DNA of 64,000 nucleotides from Valencia hispanica (GCA_963556495.2 OY747701.1:35952001-36016000), one strand, 5' to 3'; shown: positions 1-22,600, numbered from the stretch's first letter. Notes: generated by a model not told the origin, from the sequence alone. Numbers and translations: made by a program.

Positions 1-890
1 TTTTTTCCTCTCTCTTCAAGAGTAAAAACAAGCCTTGAAGATGAAGATGTTTTTATAGTTCTGCCGTTTATGTCAGAAAGCAAAATTTGGTTCAAGGTTC
101 AATTGACTGCATTGGTTAAAAAACATTACTGACTTATAACTAATCTATAAACTCCTTTTCCCCCATTAAAATGTAAAGCAAAAATTGTTCCTGTTTACAA
201 AGTGGGGATAGGCTTTTATTTTCAAATAATAGCCATTTTGTCTTCTTCCACAATGTAAGAAATACAGAAGCTGTCTAAATAGCTTCATAACTAAAGTCAA
301 TAAATTAATAAATAAGGGGTTATTGATTTAAAAAGCATTGGACAATCAAAGACTTAATATAACAAATTATATTACGTTCAGAACATATATAGGGTCCCAC
401 GAGGCTTCATACTTGCTCCAACATGGTTTCTTATGTGCTTAAATTGCAAATGTTCTAGTGGTGCTGAATTTACCTTGTTTTCTTTTAATAATGACCTGTT
501 TTGTTCAGTTAAAAATTAGGATTTAATTGTGGATACAAGAAAAAACTGAGTTTAAATATTAATTAGTTCGGATACGGTGAAAGTTTTAATAATTTGTACA
601 AAGATTTATATACAATTACTATTTATATATACAAATACAATTACTAGGCAAAAATATCAAAGCCCATACCCCATATTAACATCATATTAGTGATCCTTAA
701 GACTAAATAGGGGAAATAAGAGTTGAACTTCTTAGGTTTTAAATAAGTCCACCTTTTTATTTTTTGCCTATATGGTTGAAAGTTTTATCTTTTGTTTGGG
801 CTTCATTAGGTTCATTGTGTAAAAACTAATGTAAGCAGTGGTCAGAAGCTGATTCATCTGTTCTCATTTCAATGTTTCCTTGTCCTCCAG
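1..890. other. afg3l1 upstream intron, AT-rich, no gene seen
   Basis: AT-rich non-coding sequence before the first visible afg3l1 exon, ending in the acceptor tgtcctccag at 881-890. I see no exon here. The afg3l1 exons for the mitochondrial presequence and N-terminal matrix part must lie before the window. Confidence 0.6.
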
Positions 891-9201
<8,311 letters not shown>

Positions 9202-9782
9202 TGGATATACACATCTACAGTACCTTGCAGAAACATTAATACGCCTGGAACTTTTTTACATTTTGTACACATTACAGCCACTAACCTTTTTAATTATTTA
9301 ATGGGATTTTATGTTATACACCAACACAAAGCTGGGGATATATATGAAGTGGAAGGAAAATGGATACATTTATTTATTATTATCATTATGATTATGATTA
9401 TGATTATTATTTTTATTTATTTTTTACAAATAAATCTCTGAAAAGAGTTGGTTTGCAAATGTATTCAGCAAGACTCAAAACTTTGTGGAACCCCTTTTGC
9501 ACATCTAAAGACAAGAAAGACATGGTATTTTTGCCCGGTTTGCAAACTATGTCAAGTTCTGCAAAACTGGATAGAGGAGCACGTGTGTACATTAATTTTC
9601 AGGTTTTGTCATAGATTGCTAAATTGAATTTGATATGCACTTTGATTCGTTCATTCTAACACATGAATCTGCTTTGATTTAAACCATTCCATTTTTAGCT
9701 CTGGTTGTTCAGTTGCAGTGTTCTTGTCCTGTTGGAAGATGAACCTCAGTTCAAATGTCAAGTCTTTTTCAGCCTCTATTTG

Positions 9783-11150
9783 TACATAATTTGGGCTTCC
9801 AGCTCATAAAATCAACGAAAACAGGAATTCAACAAATTAGAGTGCTGTGAAGAAATCAGCCCAAATTTTACAGGGCATGAATGTTTTAAACTGAGTGTCA
9901 CACACTACTCATCCACTAAACTCAAAGCACCTACACAGGTTTTCCCAGGTGCCATGAAATTGCTTCACTTTGGTTCAATTGTCTCAGTTAGGTTCAATAT
10001 GGGGAAGACTGCAGACTTGCCAACTGGCCAGAAGACCATCATTGATACCCTCCATAGGATGGGTAAGCCACAAAAGTTCATAGCTAAGGAAGCTGGCTGT
10101 TCAGATTGCTATGTCCAAGCATATCAATGGAAAGTCTAGTGGAAGGCCAAAATGTGGCAGGAGAAGATGCTTCAGCAGAAGAGCTGATCGTGGGCTTCAG
10201 CGGATTACTAAACAGAGAAGATTCATGAATCTGACAGAGATCCAGAAAGAGTGGATTGAGGCGAGAGTCACAGCTTCAAAAACCACCACATTCAGATTCA
10301 TCCGGGAGATGGGCTACAACTGTCTGGTTCCTCGGGTCAAACCACTTCTGAGCCTGAGCCAACATAGGAAGCGTCTCAACTGGGCCAAGGAGAAGAAGGA
10401 CTTGACTGTTGGCCAGTGGCCCAAGGTCCGCTTTTTTTGATGAAAGCAAAGTGCCTTTCATTCGGGAATCGAGGTCCAAAGGTTTAGAGGAAGATGAGTG
10501 AGGAAGAGAACCCAAGCTGCTTGAGGTCCAGTGTGAAATATCCACAGTCAGTCATGATTTGGGGTGCAATGTCCGGTGCAGGTGTTGGTAAACTCTGCTT
10601 GCTTAAATCACAGGTCACTGCATTAGTGTACCAGAATGTTTTAGAGGACTTCAAGATTCCTTCTGCTGAGGATCTGTATGAAGATGCAGATTTCATCTTC
10701 CAGCAGGTCCTGGCCCCTGTCCATACCGCTAGAAGCACCAAAACCTGGTTTGATGTCCATGTCATCACAGTGCTTGACTGGCCAGCCAACTCACTGAACA
10801 CAAACCCCATTGAGAATCTATGGGATATTATCAAGAGGAAGATGAGGGGCACCAGACCCAAAAAGAAGAGCTGACAGCAAGCTGTAAGGAAATCTGGGCT
10901 TCCATAACTCTAAGGAAATGCCACAGCCTTAATGCCAAGGCGCATCAAGGCAGTGATTAAGGCAAAGGGATTCCCTACCAAGTATTGAAGATTGACATAT
11001 CGTTTTGAAAGTACCATATTTTGATTGATTTGAAGTGACCCTAATTGCAACTGCAAAAACTGAGAAGTTAATGGTGATTTCTTCACAGTTTTCAAATTTT
11101 TTGAATTCCTGTTTTTGTGGGTTTTATGAGCTGGAAGCCCAAATGATGTA
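9783..11150 (+). mobile_element. Tc1-like transposon with inverted ends, inserted in another Tc1-like element
   Basis: Inverted ends of about 65 bp: left CATAATTTGGGCTTCCAGCT..., right ...AGCTGGAAGCCCAAATGATG, flanked by TA (9783-9784 and 11149-11150). Inside, on +, is a broken transposase. Together this is the usual length of a Tc1 element (about 1.4 kb). It is nested in the 9218 element, so it is the younger insertion. Confidence 0.92.
9992..10874 (+). pseudogene. Tc1-type transposase, inactivated
   Basis: Starts MGKTADLPTGQKTIIDTLHR (helix-turn-helix part), continues in other frames with GRPKCGRRRCF and the REMGYNC and WAKEKKD segments. The frame is lost at least around 10110-10125 and at a T run before the first catalytic Asp (10432-10441). 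The last frame reads SVMIWGAMS, then FIFQQVLAPVHTA where the second catalytic Asp is Val, then SLNTNPIENLW where the usual SPDLNPIE segment is altered. It cannot encode an active DDE enzyme. Confidence 0.88.
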
Positions 11151-12413
11151 CAAATAAACAACTAAATACTTGAAATTGTTTAAGTTGTGTGCCCTGAATC
11201 TATGGAAATGTTACATTTTGAATGGAATTATGGAAATAAACTTTTCCATGATATTCTTTTTTTTGGAAAGGGTCTGTACTGTGTTGATTGGACTTCATGG
11301 TGCAGTTTTTTCACTAATGTTCTCTTACGGACCTCTGAGGCTTTCATGAAACAGCTGGAGTTTTATTGAGATTAAATTACACACGTGATGTCTCTGTTTA
11401 GTATTTATAATCACTTGGTTCCACTGGACTACTTAGGGTTACCAGTGAATACAAATGCATGCCACACTTTTCATAAATCATAAATAATTTTAACCCCCCT
11501 CACAGTTATGCACTACATTGTGTTGATGCATCATGTAACATTCCAATAAAATTAATGTTTATGGTTGTGACCTGACAAAATCATCTTGTGCAGGCTTCTT
11601 GCGGTCTTTATTGCCCATTAAACCAATTTTCACTCATTTTAAAATTTGCTCTATGCAATAATGAAACATGTTATCATTGAAACTGGATCACCTCTTTCAT
11701 GATATATGAACAAATGCATATCACAGGAACACTTATCATTTTAGCTACTTCATTTCAGCTGGAAATTTGTTCTGGAAGTGAAGGAGACTTCTTTTAGTTT
11801 GTTTCTTGATGGTAAAAAAGCCTTCACTGTCATGTTTTCCATCCCTCTAGAATCAGACAGAAAGTAAAGATGTAAATGTTAATATTTCTTTAATGATCTG
11901 TGTGAGTAATAACAAGCTCTTTTAATTCATGTACATAAAAACCCTTTCATATATGACTTCATACTGTTCTTAAATGACATTATACTGTTCTTTAATGACA
12001 ATAGCTTAATATTAATATTTGCTGTTCCTGTGTGGAGCAGATGGGTTTAAAACAAATGTCCCTAAATTTGCTAAAGTGTAACTTTAAAAAAATATTTTTT
12101 AAATCCGAATATGTACAGAAAGAGCAGGAATAACACATTCATTATTATTTGCAGCAACTGAGGCCAGTATATCTTATGTTTCAATAGTCTTAAGTTCTTT
12201 GATATACATAATTTTCCCTTTGAAACTGAGTTTAAATGTTTAAAGTGATCCTGTGGGTGAACCCATTGCAAACACTAACAAACTGTCGATACTGATATAA
12301 ATGTTAATTTACAATTACCCATTATTTAAATAATGTAATAACAGGAGGTGTTTTCCAGAGAAAATATGACAGATCAGGAAAATGACAATAGAAAGCATAA
12401 AAGGAGCCATACT

Positions 12414-12419
12414 TTTATT
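12414..12419 (-). promoter_or_regulatory. Candidate polyadenylation signal of dbndd1
   Basis: TTTATT on + reads AATAAA on -, about 1.1 kb after the dbndd1 stop, in the context caataaaagtatggc. A second AATAAA on - lies near 12801. Which one is used cannot be told. Confidence 0.35.
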
Positions 12420-13506
12420 GAATCCTCAACCATCCTATAGCATCACATTTGATCCACTGTGCCACAGCATTCAGAATTATTGACACTGCTTGTATTGGCA
12501 GTCTGAACATGTGACAAATCAAGCAATCTGCTATTCATTCACTGACATTAAAGAAATATCTTGAGTTAATTTTACTATTAAAACAAATGTTGGCACTTTG
12601 TTGCGTTTTTTGGCATCCACACAAATCATGCTGACGTTTGCTTTGAATTATTTTTTTATTAAAAACTCTGCTCATCTGTATCCCTGCAGCAGTAACTGTG
12701 GCAGCCACGCATTTTTTTAAGGGTCGGGGGTCGGGGTGGGGATTGTTAGAGAAGAGAAAATGTGAGTATGGAAATTATTGCATGTTGTTGCTATTTGGTG
12801 TCTTTATTTGATTTGTCTACACCACCCACAATCCTGCAGGGGGCGCTGGATATACAATTTAGAAAGAGAAGTGCAATTTTTTATTATTTTAGGCTTCTTG
12901 CATTCCAACACACATTTATCTTAATGAGAGATTGACCCCACATATCCTCTATTAAGGCTACCTTTGTTTACTCCAGAGGCAGCTGAAACCCCTGACGTAT
13001 TAATAAAAAACAGAGCAAGTCTCAATAGGCGCCAGTGTGATGTTTCAACTTATGTTTAATCTAATGTCTCAAGGTCTGTCATCACTGTGGCTTTAACTTT
13101 TGCTGCCAATCTCATTATGCTGGCCCACCTTGAGGTGTTGTAAGGACAAAAGTGCTGATACTCTGTTGACCGCATACCCTGTCTGTCTAAAACAACAATA
13201 TTTAATTTATCTGGCAGCCCAGAGTGCAATAAGAGCCCTCTGCTATAAAAACATGATGACTGCACAGGTTTGCTTGTGTGAGTGTGATAAAAGAGCAGGA
13301 ACAGTGAGAATATTGCACGCCATCATTATCTTTAGAGTAGAGAGCCGAGTTTCCAGAGTTGAGCCTAAACATGTCAGCACTGCGGGACATCACGTGAGTG
13401 CACAGTGGCAGATGGAGGCTCTTGGTGGCTTGGTTTCACCACGGTGTCTGTCCAACAGGCTCTGTGTTGTCTCTCTCTTCACGGGCCAGTTGTTTCGGGT
13501 TGAGCT
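12420..13506 (-). other. Likely dbndd1 3' UTR / unassigned sequence
   Basis: Lies between the dbndd1 stop codon and the candidate poly(A) signal. It has a short G-rich patch at 12721-12742. No coding frame is supported: the frames on both strands at 13056-13567 overlap the last dbndd1 exon by chance. Confidence 0.4.
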
Positions 13507-13661
13507 TTATGGATGCTTCGATCTCTCTAGCTTCATTAAGGGCTCTGCTGTGTCTGAGTCACTGTGATGCTTCCTCTCACGAGGGAGCTCCACTTTACTG
13601 CAGCGCGTCCATGAGGGAGAGCGCATGTAGCCGCTCCTGGGCAGCACAGGCTGGTGGGAAC
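13507..13661 (-). CDS. dbndd1: dbndd1 last coding exon
   Basis: Acceptor ctggtctccag precedes GTTCCCACC. The frame continues [20 protein letters not shown] and ends in LERSKHP and TAA at 13507-13509. It was too short and fragmented by stops in other frames to stand out, but the RSPSWTR block is typical of the family. Confidence 0.9.
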
Positions 13662-16600
13662 CTGGAGACCAGAAACAAAACACTGGAGCTAAAACAGATC
13701 AAACAGACTGAGGGTTGAACAAGAGAATAAAGATAGTGTTAATCTTTATAATATTGCACCCACTAAAAGTACACTTGCAATCATCTCAAAAGCTCAGCAC
13801 TGAAACCTCTTCCATAAAAATACTGTTAAATGAGTAAAGTGACTTGTAAAAACATTCAAATATCTGCATTTTTTCACGTTACAACCTTTTTTAAGACTTC
13901 ATGTGACCGACTAACAAAGTAGAAACGTAATTGTGAAATGGAAGGAAATATTTGGTTTTAAACTTGCGTTTATTTGCATGCAGACCCCTTTGCTCTGATA
14001 TTTCCAAAAACAAAATCTAGTCCAATTCATTTATCTTCATAAGTTACCTAATTAGAAAAGCAGAGTCCATTTGTGCGTAGTTTAATGTCAACTCTAGCTC
14101 TTCTGTGAAGCTATAGAGAAAATTAGTGAACAAACTGCATCGTGAAGGCCAAGGAACCTAGCTGAGAGGTCAGAGATAATGTTGTGAAGTAGTTTAAAGC
14201 ATGGTCATATAAAAATAGAAAGAGCATTGCACAACTGCAAACCTAATATGACCTAACATCCTTAACTAATGGACGAGGCAAGGACAAAATTACCTAGAGG
14301 CACAGCCAAGAGACCCATGGTAACTCTGAAGGAGCTGCAGAGATCCACAGCTCAGGTGGGAGAACCAGTGCACTTCACAACTCTGGCCTTCATACAAGAG
14401 CTCCAAAAAACATGTTAAATCAAAAGCCATACGAAGAAGCCATATTGGAGACACACCAATAATGTTGAAGAAGGGTCTCTGGCCAGATAAAACCTAAATT
14501 GACTTTCTGACCAACATGCAAAATCCAGTGTGGCGGAAAAGAAATGCCAAAAAAAACCTCCATCACCCTAAACATATCATCTCCACCAGCAAAATACAGG
14601 GCAGTCCTAGAAGAAAAGACTTGAGGTAGGCTCCCAACAGCAATGCAATCCCACACAAATGGCCAGAGCTACAATGAAATGGTTTATGTGAAAAATTATA
14701 TTTGTGTTCTAATGGCCCAGTCGAAGCCTATTACTAAATTCAGTTAATATGTGGCAGCTTGAAAATTGCTGTTTACAAAATTTCCCCATCCAATCTTACT
14801 AAGCTCTAGCGAATTTGCAGAGAGGAATGTACAAATATGTCAATGTCCAAATGTGAAAAACTGGTAAAGACAAACCCCAAAACACTTAACTGGAGCGGAA
14901 GGCAAAAATGAAAATCAGGTTTTTCAATTTTATAAATATATTAAAAAATATATAAACCCCCACATTTTGTTACCAAGTTTCCTTTCATTTCACAATTTTG
15001 GATTACTATGTATTAGTCTATGGCATACTGTTCAAATGAAACATCAGCATTTGTATTGGAAAAGTGACAAATGAAAAGGATCCAGAGGGACTAAGGTGTT
15101 GGTGTCTTAGCCATTTAATGCCACTTGGTGGTGCTGTGGAACCTTTGTCAATGACATCAAATCAGCATTAAATGAGTGAAAGAGAGCTCCTGTTCACAGC
15201 ACACATCAGCCGATTGATCAGCCTAATGCTAGGTCCTTTCTTTCCGAGTGCTCTGATTTTATACCTCCCTAGAGAAATATCGTAGCCTACCATACATTAC
15301 AGACTGAGAGGCGACAAAGAAATAAAGGCGTTGGAATAAGACAAATATTGATCTCAGATGATTGATCGCTTCTCTGCTGGATTTTAATGAGACGTCAATC
15401 TCATCTGAAGCAGAATGGACTCTGCAATTACATGTACCATGAAAGAAACCCCCCTGATGCATTATGCCACTAAATAAACGTGTAATGTGTGCACACTAAA
15501 TCCTGCCAGTGTAACGTACATATGATTGTTTTGCATGCTTTGTATGCTCTGTTCAAATCTCTTCTGACCAACAGATGGCAGGAAAACATGAAAAGACACA
15601 ATGCAAAAAATATTTATGCACTGCAACTGAAAATACGTTTTCCTGAGTCCCTTGTTCGCTTGCTGTCCCAGCACCAAGTTTCTCTAATCTCCAACACAGT
15701 GCTATAAACATATATTCCTCTTCTTCAGTCAGTGAGTTTCTGATTCACTTAGTGTTACTGAATCACAACGCTTCTACAGTTTTCCTCCAATTTGTAAGGC
15801 ACAGCTAATACTATCTATAGTCCTATGATTATAGCTCAAGATGTCATATTGTTGTAAACCATGCATCACCGTTTACTGTCAAATTAGCTTTGTGTCTCAA
15901 AAAATCCAGAAGTGCATTTCTTAAATCCTCAAAAATCAACTAAGATTTATTCTATTTCTGCATTAGCTTTCTTGGACAGCTCAACCAGAGCTTGTGAACT
16001 GAGGCAAGCAGTTACTGATAATGATCTGTAAAGTCATTAAAGGCCTAGTCTAGAGCTAAAAGCAGCTAGTTTGAGACAGAATCTGTCCTTTTTACATTTA
16101 ATGGTGCTGGTATAGACAAGACTCATCCTGCCAAAGGAGGAACATAGCTGAACAGCTTAAGAGGGAAAGCAGCTGTTAACTGTTCACTGTTTTGGGGATA
16201 AAACTTAAAGGAACATGAGGCAGGATTTGTAAATAAAATAAACATCATGTCCAGTTTTTTAATGCTGTTGGGTGATGAAGCGTTATAAACCAAAAAGAAT
16301 GAGCCCACCCACGTATCGTTTCTTAAACTGGCTGCGTGCTGCAAAATGTGCTGCAGTTCGGGGCCCAAATTTCCCGCGCTGTCCTACGGATGTGATGTCA
16401 ATTGACACTGCTTGCGCGTTCTCGACAGCTTTGAAAGAGGAAGAAAAATGGTCGTAGACCTCCATTGATTTAATTGTGAGAATGGATTCTTCTCTTCTGC
16501 AACTAGGAAACGACCAAGGACGACTCACAGCCCACTAAAAAGTGGCACTAAGAAAAAGAAGTATGTCACTGTGAAGAGGTATGTTTTTTTGTGAAGCGTT

Positions 16601-19600
16601 TGTGCGGTCTCCCATGCGGCTGGCTGCAGTTAATTGCAGCGCCGGCCGCTTAGCCCGTGAGTTTCGTTTCTTTATTCTGCCCCATGCTCCTTTAAAGTTT
16701 CTGTTTGTATTTTAAGCAACTGTATAAAGCCAAGTGCAGTATCAATGATGGTTCAGCTGATTCAAGATGCTGCAGCAGGAGTTCTGATCAATATTAAAAG
16801 AGCTCAACATTTTTCCAATTTTAGCTTCTCTTAATTGACTCCCTGTTAAATCATCACTCAGTATATCAGAGATCTGGTGGTTCCTAGAGTTTTTAAAGGA
16901 GAAAAGAAGGCAGATCGTTTTGTCATTATGCTCCTCTTTTTTGTTTTTTCATCTCACAGATTGTACTACCAGCACAGGGTTCGTCTATTTAGCTGTTTTT
17001 CTCTTTAAGGTAAAGCCACTAGCAGAAATGCTGCTGCCTTTACCTCTGCGTACTCCATTTTTCTCTTCAATAAACCCCTGGACCAGTGCTTCGGTGATTG
17101 CTTTCTGTTCTCTGAAATTCAAATGAACACAGAAGGTAGATGTCTTCTGGCCTGGTTCTGCTGGAGTTTTCTTCTTGCTAAAAAGGTCCGTAACCCATCA
17201 CCACGCACTGGACTTCCTCAGTATGAGAACAAGCTGCAAAGTCACTAATCTGATGAAACTGGCTAAGTTTATTTAGACTTTTTTTACAAGTTGATAATTT
17301 GAACAAAATTAGTAATTTAAATACCAACTGAGATGGAACGCCATTGTAACATATTGGACCCGTAGCAAAAAGTAGTACTAAGTAGTATAATTCAAGTTAA
17401 ATTGATCAAGTATACTTCTTCGGACTAAATTGGAACATTTTTAAGTTTATTGAAGTATACTTTGGGCATACTTTAAGTATACTTAAATAAACAAAATTGT
17501 GAACTACAAATACATTTTAAGTACTATACTGCTAGTGTCTAGGTATGTACTTGTAGTTCACATTTTAGGTTTATTGAAGTATACGTAAAGTATTCTTCAA
17601 TAAACTTAAAAATGTTCCAGTTTAGTTCGAAGCAGTGTACTCGATAAAACAAACTTAATGTAATGTATTCAAATGATTTTGATCGAAATTCGATTCTGTA
17701 TAACTGCATAACTGTAAAGCGCACTTAATCATGAAGTGCCTTAAGATGCTGCTTTTTTATAATTTAGTGTTATGTAAATAAATTGAATGGAACTGAAAAT
17801 AATGCTAAAATGTTATTCAATGTAAACATAGTGTCACAGCTGGAAACTGCCTGCAGATTGTTTTTCACTATACAGCCCAAAAATCTCATCACATGATCTG
17901 AAAACAATAGATTGAATTACCTTTCCCAGGATTATTTAATATTTTTTTCTCTGCTGCATGAATCATTTGATTACTTTAAATCTAATACTTGTACACTCTA
18001 AAGACTCCTATTTTAATGTTAAAAAGAAAAGAAAATCAACAGAAGATAAACACTGTTGTACACAGCCTCCGTGTCATCTGTAACGTTCATGCTGCTGCTG
18101 AACTGATGAACTTCTGCCTGTGGTGGGTTGTCTGTGTGTGTCTAAACTTCATGGTTCATTAAGCTGATTTGAGGATAAAACAAAGCACAAGCCAAAAGGA
18201 CATCATCATCATACTTTTGTTCAGAGTCTCTAGAATGAAATGCCTTTTAATTACGTTTTGTTCTGAGCTTTCTGGACTGAACATGCTTTGCTACATGTCC
18301 AAGCTTACAACTATATAAAATATAAAAAAGGATTTAGACTGTTGTCTTCCAATAAGAAATAAATAAGATTAGATTAATGGCATAAGATTAGAGGGGGAAA
18401 TAAAATCAGACAGCACCATGTCTGAGACTAGGAATACAATGTGTAAAAAGGATTCTGATTGTGTTTAAATGGCTTGAGAAGAAACAGGCTTTGTTTCCAG
18501 AAGGAGACAATAAATTATTTAAAAGTCTGCATTTAGCTTGAACTCAGTCACCCATCTTCAGCTCCTCTCCTCCCCCCTTTAGCCGTTGTCTCAACCCTGA
18601 CATGTTTTCACTATTTTCCCATTGAGCAATTTTCTATGATACCAAACTTAATGCTACCTGATTTAAGTTAGAGTGAAAATCTCTCAATTCATAAAAATTG
18701 GCTCCAGGGGATCCAATTCACTCATGCATTTCAACAGTTTGGACAGAATAAATCCTACATATTGCTGCGTCTTGCTTTTAAATCTCCATTGCTCTTTTAA
18801 CATATTTTTAGATAGCCGCCTGGTGGAAAGCTGATCTTATTGAGTGTCACATTATTCTGTTTCCAAAGATACAAAACTTTTTTTCTCACTGTATTTTTAG
18901 TCTGATTTTAAATCAGACTAAACATTACCTTTTGGATCTGTTAGGATAAGGAATTGATGAATGGATTAAAATTATCTATATCTCCTAAATGCCAGAACAA
19001 TGAGAGAGATGTTTTTTAAGATACATTTCTATTACTTTCTTCAAGGTCAGATGATTAGATACAACAAGATTGCGACGCCTTTAACAAGACGGGAAGAATT
19101 CAGATAATGATGATGCCATTTCTTTGCAAGCTTCCGTTTATTTTACAACACTGGAGTTAACTGGAGGCACACTGGTGGATGCATTTTAAGGTAGTACCTC
19201 AAACACTGCTTCCTTGTGCATCCTTGGAAAATCTAAAGGAATCAGGCAAGATATTAGCAAGAGCATTGTGAACTTCCGCAAGTCAGGTTCATAATTGGAC
19301 ACAAGTTCCAGTTACCTGAAAGTATGAGTGTGTGCATGCATGATTGTGTGCCTCTGTGTTGCCCTGCGATGTACTAGCGATCTGTACAGGGTGTACCCCG
19401 CTCTCGCCCCGTGACTGCTGGAGATAGGCACCAGACCCCCCGCAACCCTGCACAGGATGGGCGGGTACAGAAAATGGATGGATAAACAGTGTAAAAATGA
19501 AACCCACTGTATTACATAGAAAGGAGATAGAGTCTATGTTTATGCAAAATGTGTGTCTGAACCCCAGAACCCAAGTAACAGACTTTATGAAGATGCCAAA

Positions 19601-22600
19601 AAGGCAGCATTATGTTGTCTGGGTGTTTTGCTACAAGGAGGGCTGGTGCATTGCACAAAACAGATGGTATCATGAGGAAGGAACATAATGTGGAAACACT
19701 GAAGCACAAAATCTCAAGGCATCAGCCAAAACTTAGAATTTGGGTACAAATGGATCTTCCAAATGAACAATAACAATTAAAGCATACCACCAAATTAGTT
19801 ATGAATTGACTTAAGCAGAAAAGGAGTATGTGATCAAGGCAGTCTACAAACTTGACTCAGTTGCAGAGGTTCTGTCAGAAGGAATGGGCCAAAATGAAAA
19901 CAAACTATTGGACGAAGCTTGACAAAGGATACCGAAAACCTCTGACCAAAGTCAAAGTAATAAAAACAGTAAAAAGATGGTGTATTTTTTAACAGTAAAT
20001 ATCGGATTTCAGCTGTAAATGCCATCATTTTAGTGTTTGTTTGTTTTTTATTTGGGATTTGGACAGTTAATTTTAATAACGGTGAATCACTGTGCATTTG
20101 TAATTGGGTGGAACAACATCACAACACCCTAATGAAACTATTTATAAAATAAAAATAAAAAAAATATTTTAAAACTGTACAGATTTTGATCTGATATTTA
20201 TTTTTGGGATTGTTTGTGTTATCTTAAGTGCTGTAAAGTCACACTTCACATGTCATCTGGCCCAGTAATAGACAGTAACTATATATAGCAGCTCCCTAGA
20301 GTTTAACTAAGTTCTACTTCAGCTCTGTGTCCAGTCTGAAACATTTGGTCATTTTCTTGGAAGCAGTCAAATTGTTATGAGGAAGAACTATAATTTACCA
20401 TGTGAGCAGACAGAAACAAAGCAAATGGGGAAGAAACATGAAGGAACATTTCATGCAGCTACATACTGTGTTTTATTGGTAAGTGATCTCAGCTGTTACT
20501 TTGATTCATCAAGAAACTCTACTAATTAATGATGTTGCTCAATAAAAAGTGTTAATACCGTGTAAATATGTAAGTGTTTTCATCACAGCTCATCTGTTGT
20601 GTCCTATCCAGTCTGGCTTTTAACTCATTTAATTAGACACCCAAATCTCAACACATCTGTCAGTACTGTTCTGTACACCTTTTTACAGACTTACAAAGCG
20701 CTGTGAGCATACATGTCTTTGTGCTGCAAACAGCAGCATATTGCCCAGTGAGACTAAAATAAAAAACTTAAACTGTGTTTTTTCTTTATCAAGCTTTAGC
20801 AATAAACACGAAAGAGAGTTAAGAAGACGGTGAAATTCTTGAAGATGAAGGTGTTTGCGTTGTTCAAGAAAAAAAAAAAGACAAAATGCTATATTTAGTT
20901 CTGAGGTGAATGTGAGACAGAGGCATGAGATTGATTACATAAAATCTGTTTTATTCATCACTTTGCATGTGCTGAACAAACACTGTTTCTAATCTTCAGA
21001 GCAAGGTTTAATTCAGTTTGAGCTTCTCTGTGCATATATTTTTATGCTTTTATTATTGCCTTATTCCCTTCCTTTTAGTATGGAAACTGTATTTTTACTT
21101 GTGTACCCCACATCCTTTCCTCCTCACCCTAACCACTGGTGTGCCACGGAGATGTGTGCCCAGTCCTGTCTCTTTTTCAAAAACTTAACCAGGTGAACTA
21201 GTGCACACCAGCTGACCTTTTTTTGATTGTTGCTGGTGGAGAGAGTATTCAAGATCAAGTTCCCGAGGATAATGATTTCAGAAGAACGTTCAAATGCAGC
21301 CATTTTTTTTAGAGGACAATGGAAGACGGTCTGCACACAAAGGGTGCTGGTAAACATTGACAGATGCTTACCAGAGAGCATCATCATGCACTGCATCTCA
21401 GTGTGCACTATAGTATATCAGACAGTTTGTTGTCACAAAACATTAACAGGACTCGAGTCCCAGCACCGGAAGAAATTTAAACCACAAAGTGCCTCAGGAA
21501 AACAGTGAGCATCTGTAAGGACTCTACCTATCCCTTGTTCCACCTCTTCGAGCAGCTGCCATCAGGAAGATGCTACACACAACCAGACAAACACTGCTTT
21601 TTCCCAGATCCACGCCTGCCTAAACCAATCTGAAAAAGATAGACTTCACTGTCCTCGTTCCAAAATAAATAAATAAATAAATAAATGCTGTACTGGTACA
21701 CATCTGTTTTTATGGAGTTGATAACCCAATGTACACAGTTCAAATATGTCCAGCCACATACAGAGAAGTGTATTTGTGTGCACTATTAGGTGTTTACAGT
21801 ATTATTCTGTTTGCTGTTGCATGTTCAATTTACAATCACCTTCGCACTGCTATATACACTCTTTAAGATTATTCTGAGGTTTTTTAGGCAAGGCAAGGCA
21901 ATTTTATTTGTATAGCACACTTTCAACAACAAGGTAATTCAGTTTAGACTTAATTTAGTCTACATTTAGACATTTTGACTTTTTATTATCTATGCCTTTT
22001 ATTATCTATGGCTTAATCTTGTTTCACTGTACAGTTTGGGGAATCCAGTGAGAATTGTATTCTGTTTAAATATTATTCAAACATAATAGTATCATCTAAG
22101 CTGTAATTTATGCCCCTTGCTAACAATCAATAACAGTTAATCAATTCTCTCATCAAGTGTGACTAGCTTTCCTGTCACTGCTGAAAATAAATCCCCACAG
22201 CATGATGCTTCCACCATCCACCATGTTGCAATTTGAGGATAGTAGGTTTGGGGTGTATATAGTGTTTATTTTCCACCCAATATGTTTGCTGTGTCCCCTA
22301 CATAGCTTGTGACAAACTTTCTCTTTCTCTTTCTACAATTACTTTCTTCTCGCCACTCCTCTATACAAACTAAACTAATAGTTGTCCTATGGAGTGATTC
22401 TCCCACCCAAGATGTGAATCTCTGGACCTCCTTGAGTGTCCCGATGGACATCTTGGCTGTTTCAAGGATTTATTCTCTCCTTGCTCAGCCTGTCAGTGTC
22501 AGTGTGTGTCCATTTGTTGTTAGGTTTGCTGTTTCATATTCTTCCAGTTTTCAGATGACACACTGAACAGTGCTCCATGAGATGTTCAAAGCTTGGGATG

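Larger units (their letters stand above)
9218..11600. mobile_element. Tc1-like non-autonomous element split by a second Tc1
   Basis: The 5' end CAGTACCTTGCAG follows TA at 9216-9217, only 15 bp after the afg3l1 stop codon. Its 3' half resumes after 11150 and contains a block resembling the 3' end of the 3359 element (caataaaatta..., ggttgtgacctgacaaaatc) near 11540-11585. The exact 3' end is unclear. The 3' UTR of afg3l1 is therefore largely transposon sequence. It includes an (ATT/ATG)-rich tract at 9370-9420. Confidence 0.65.

Noticed and set aside
9992..10874. Transposase as a domesticated host gene
   Set aside because: Catalytic Asp lost, several frame shifts, and inverted ends and TA flanks still present: a dead transposon.
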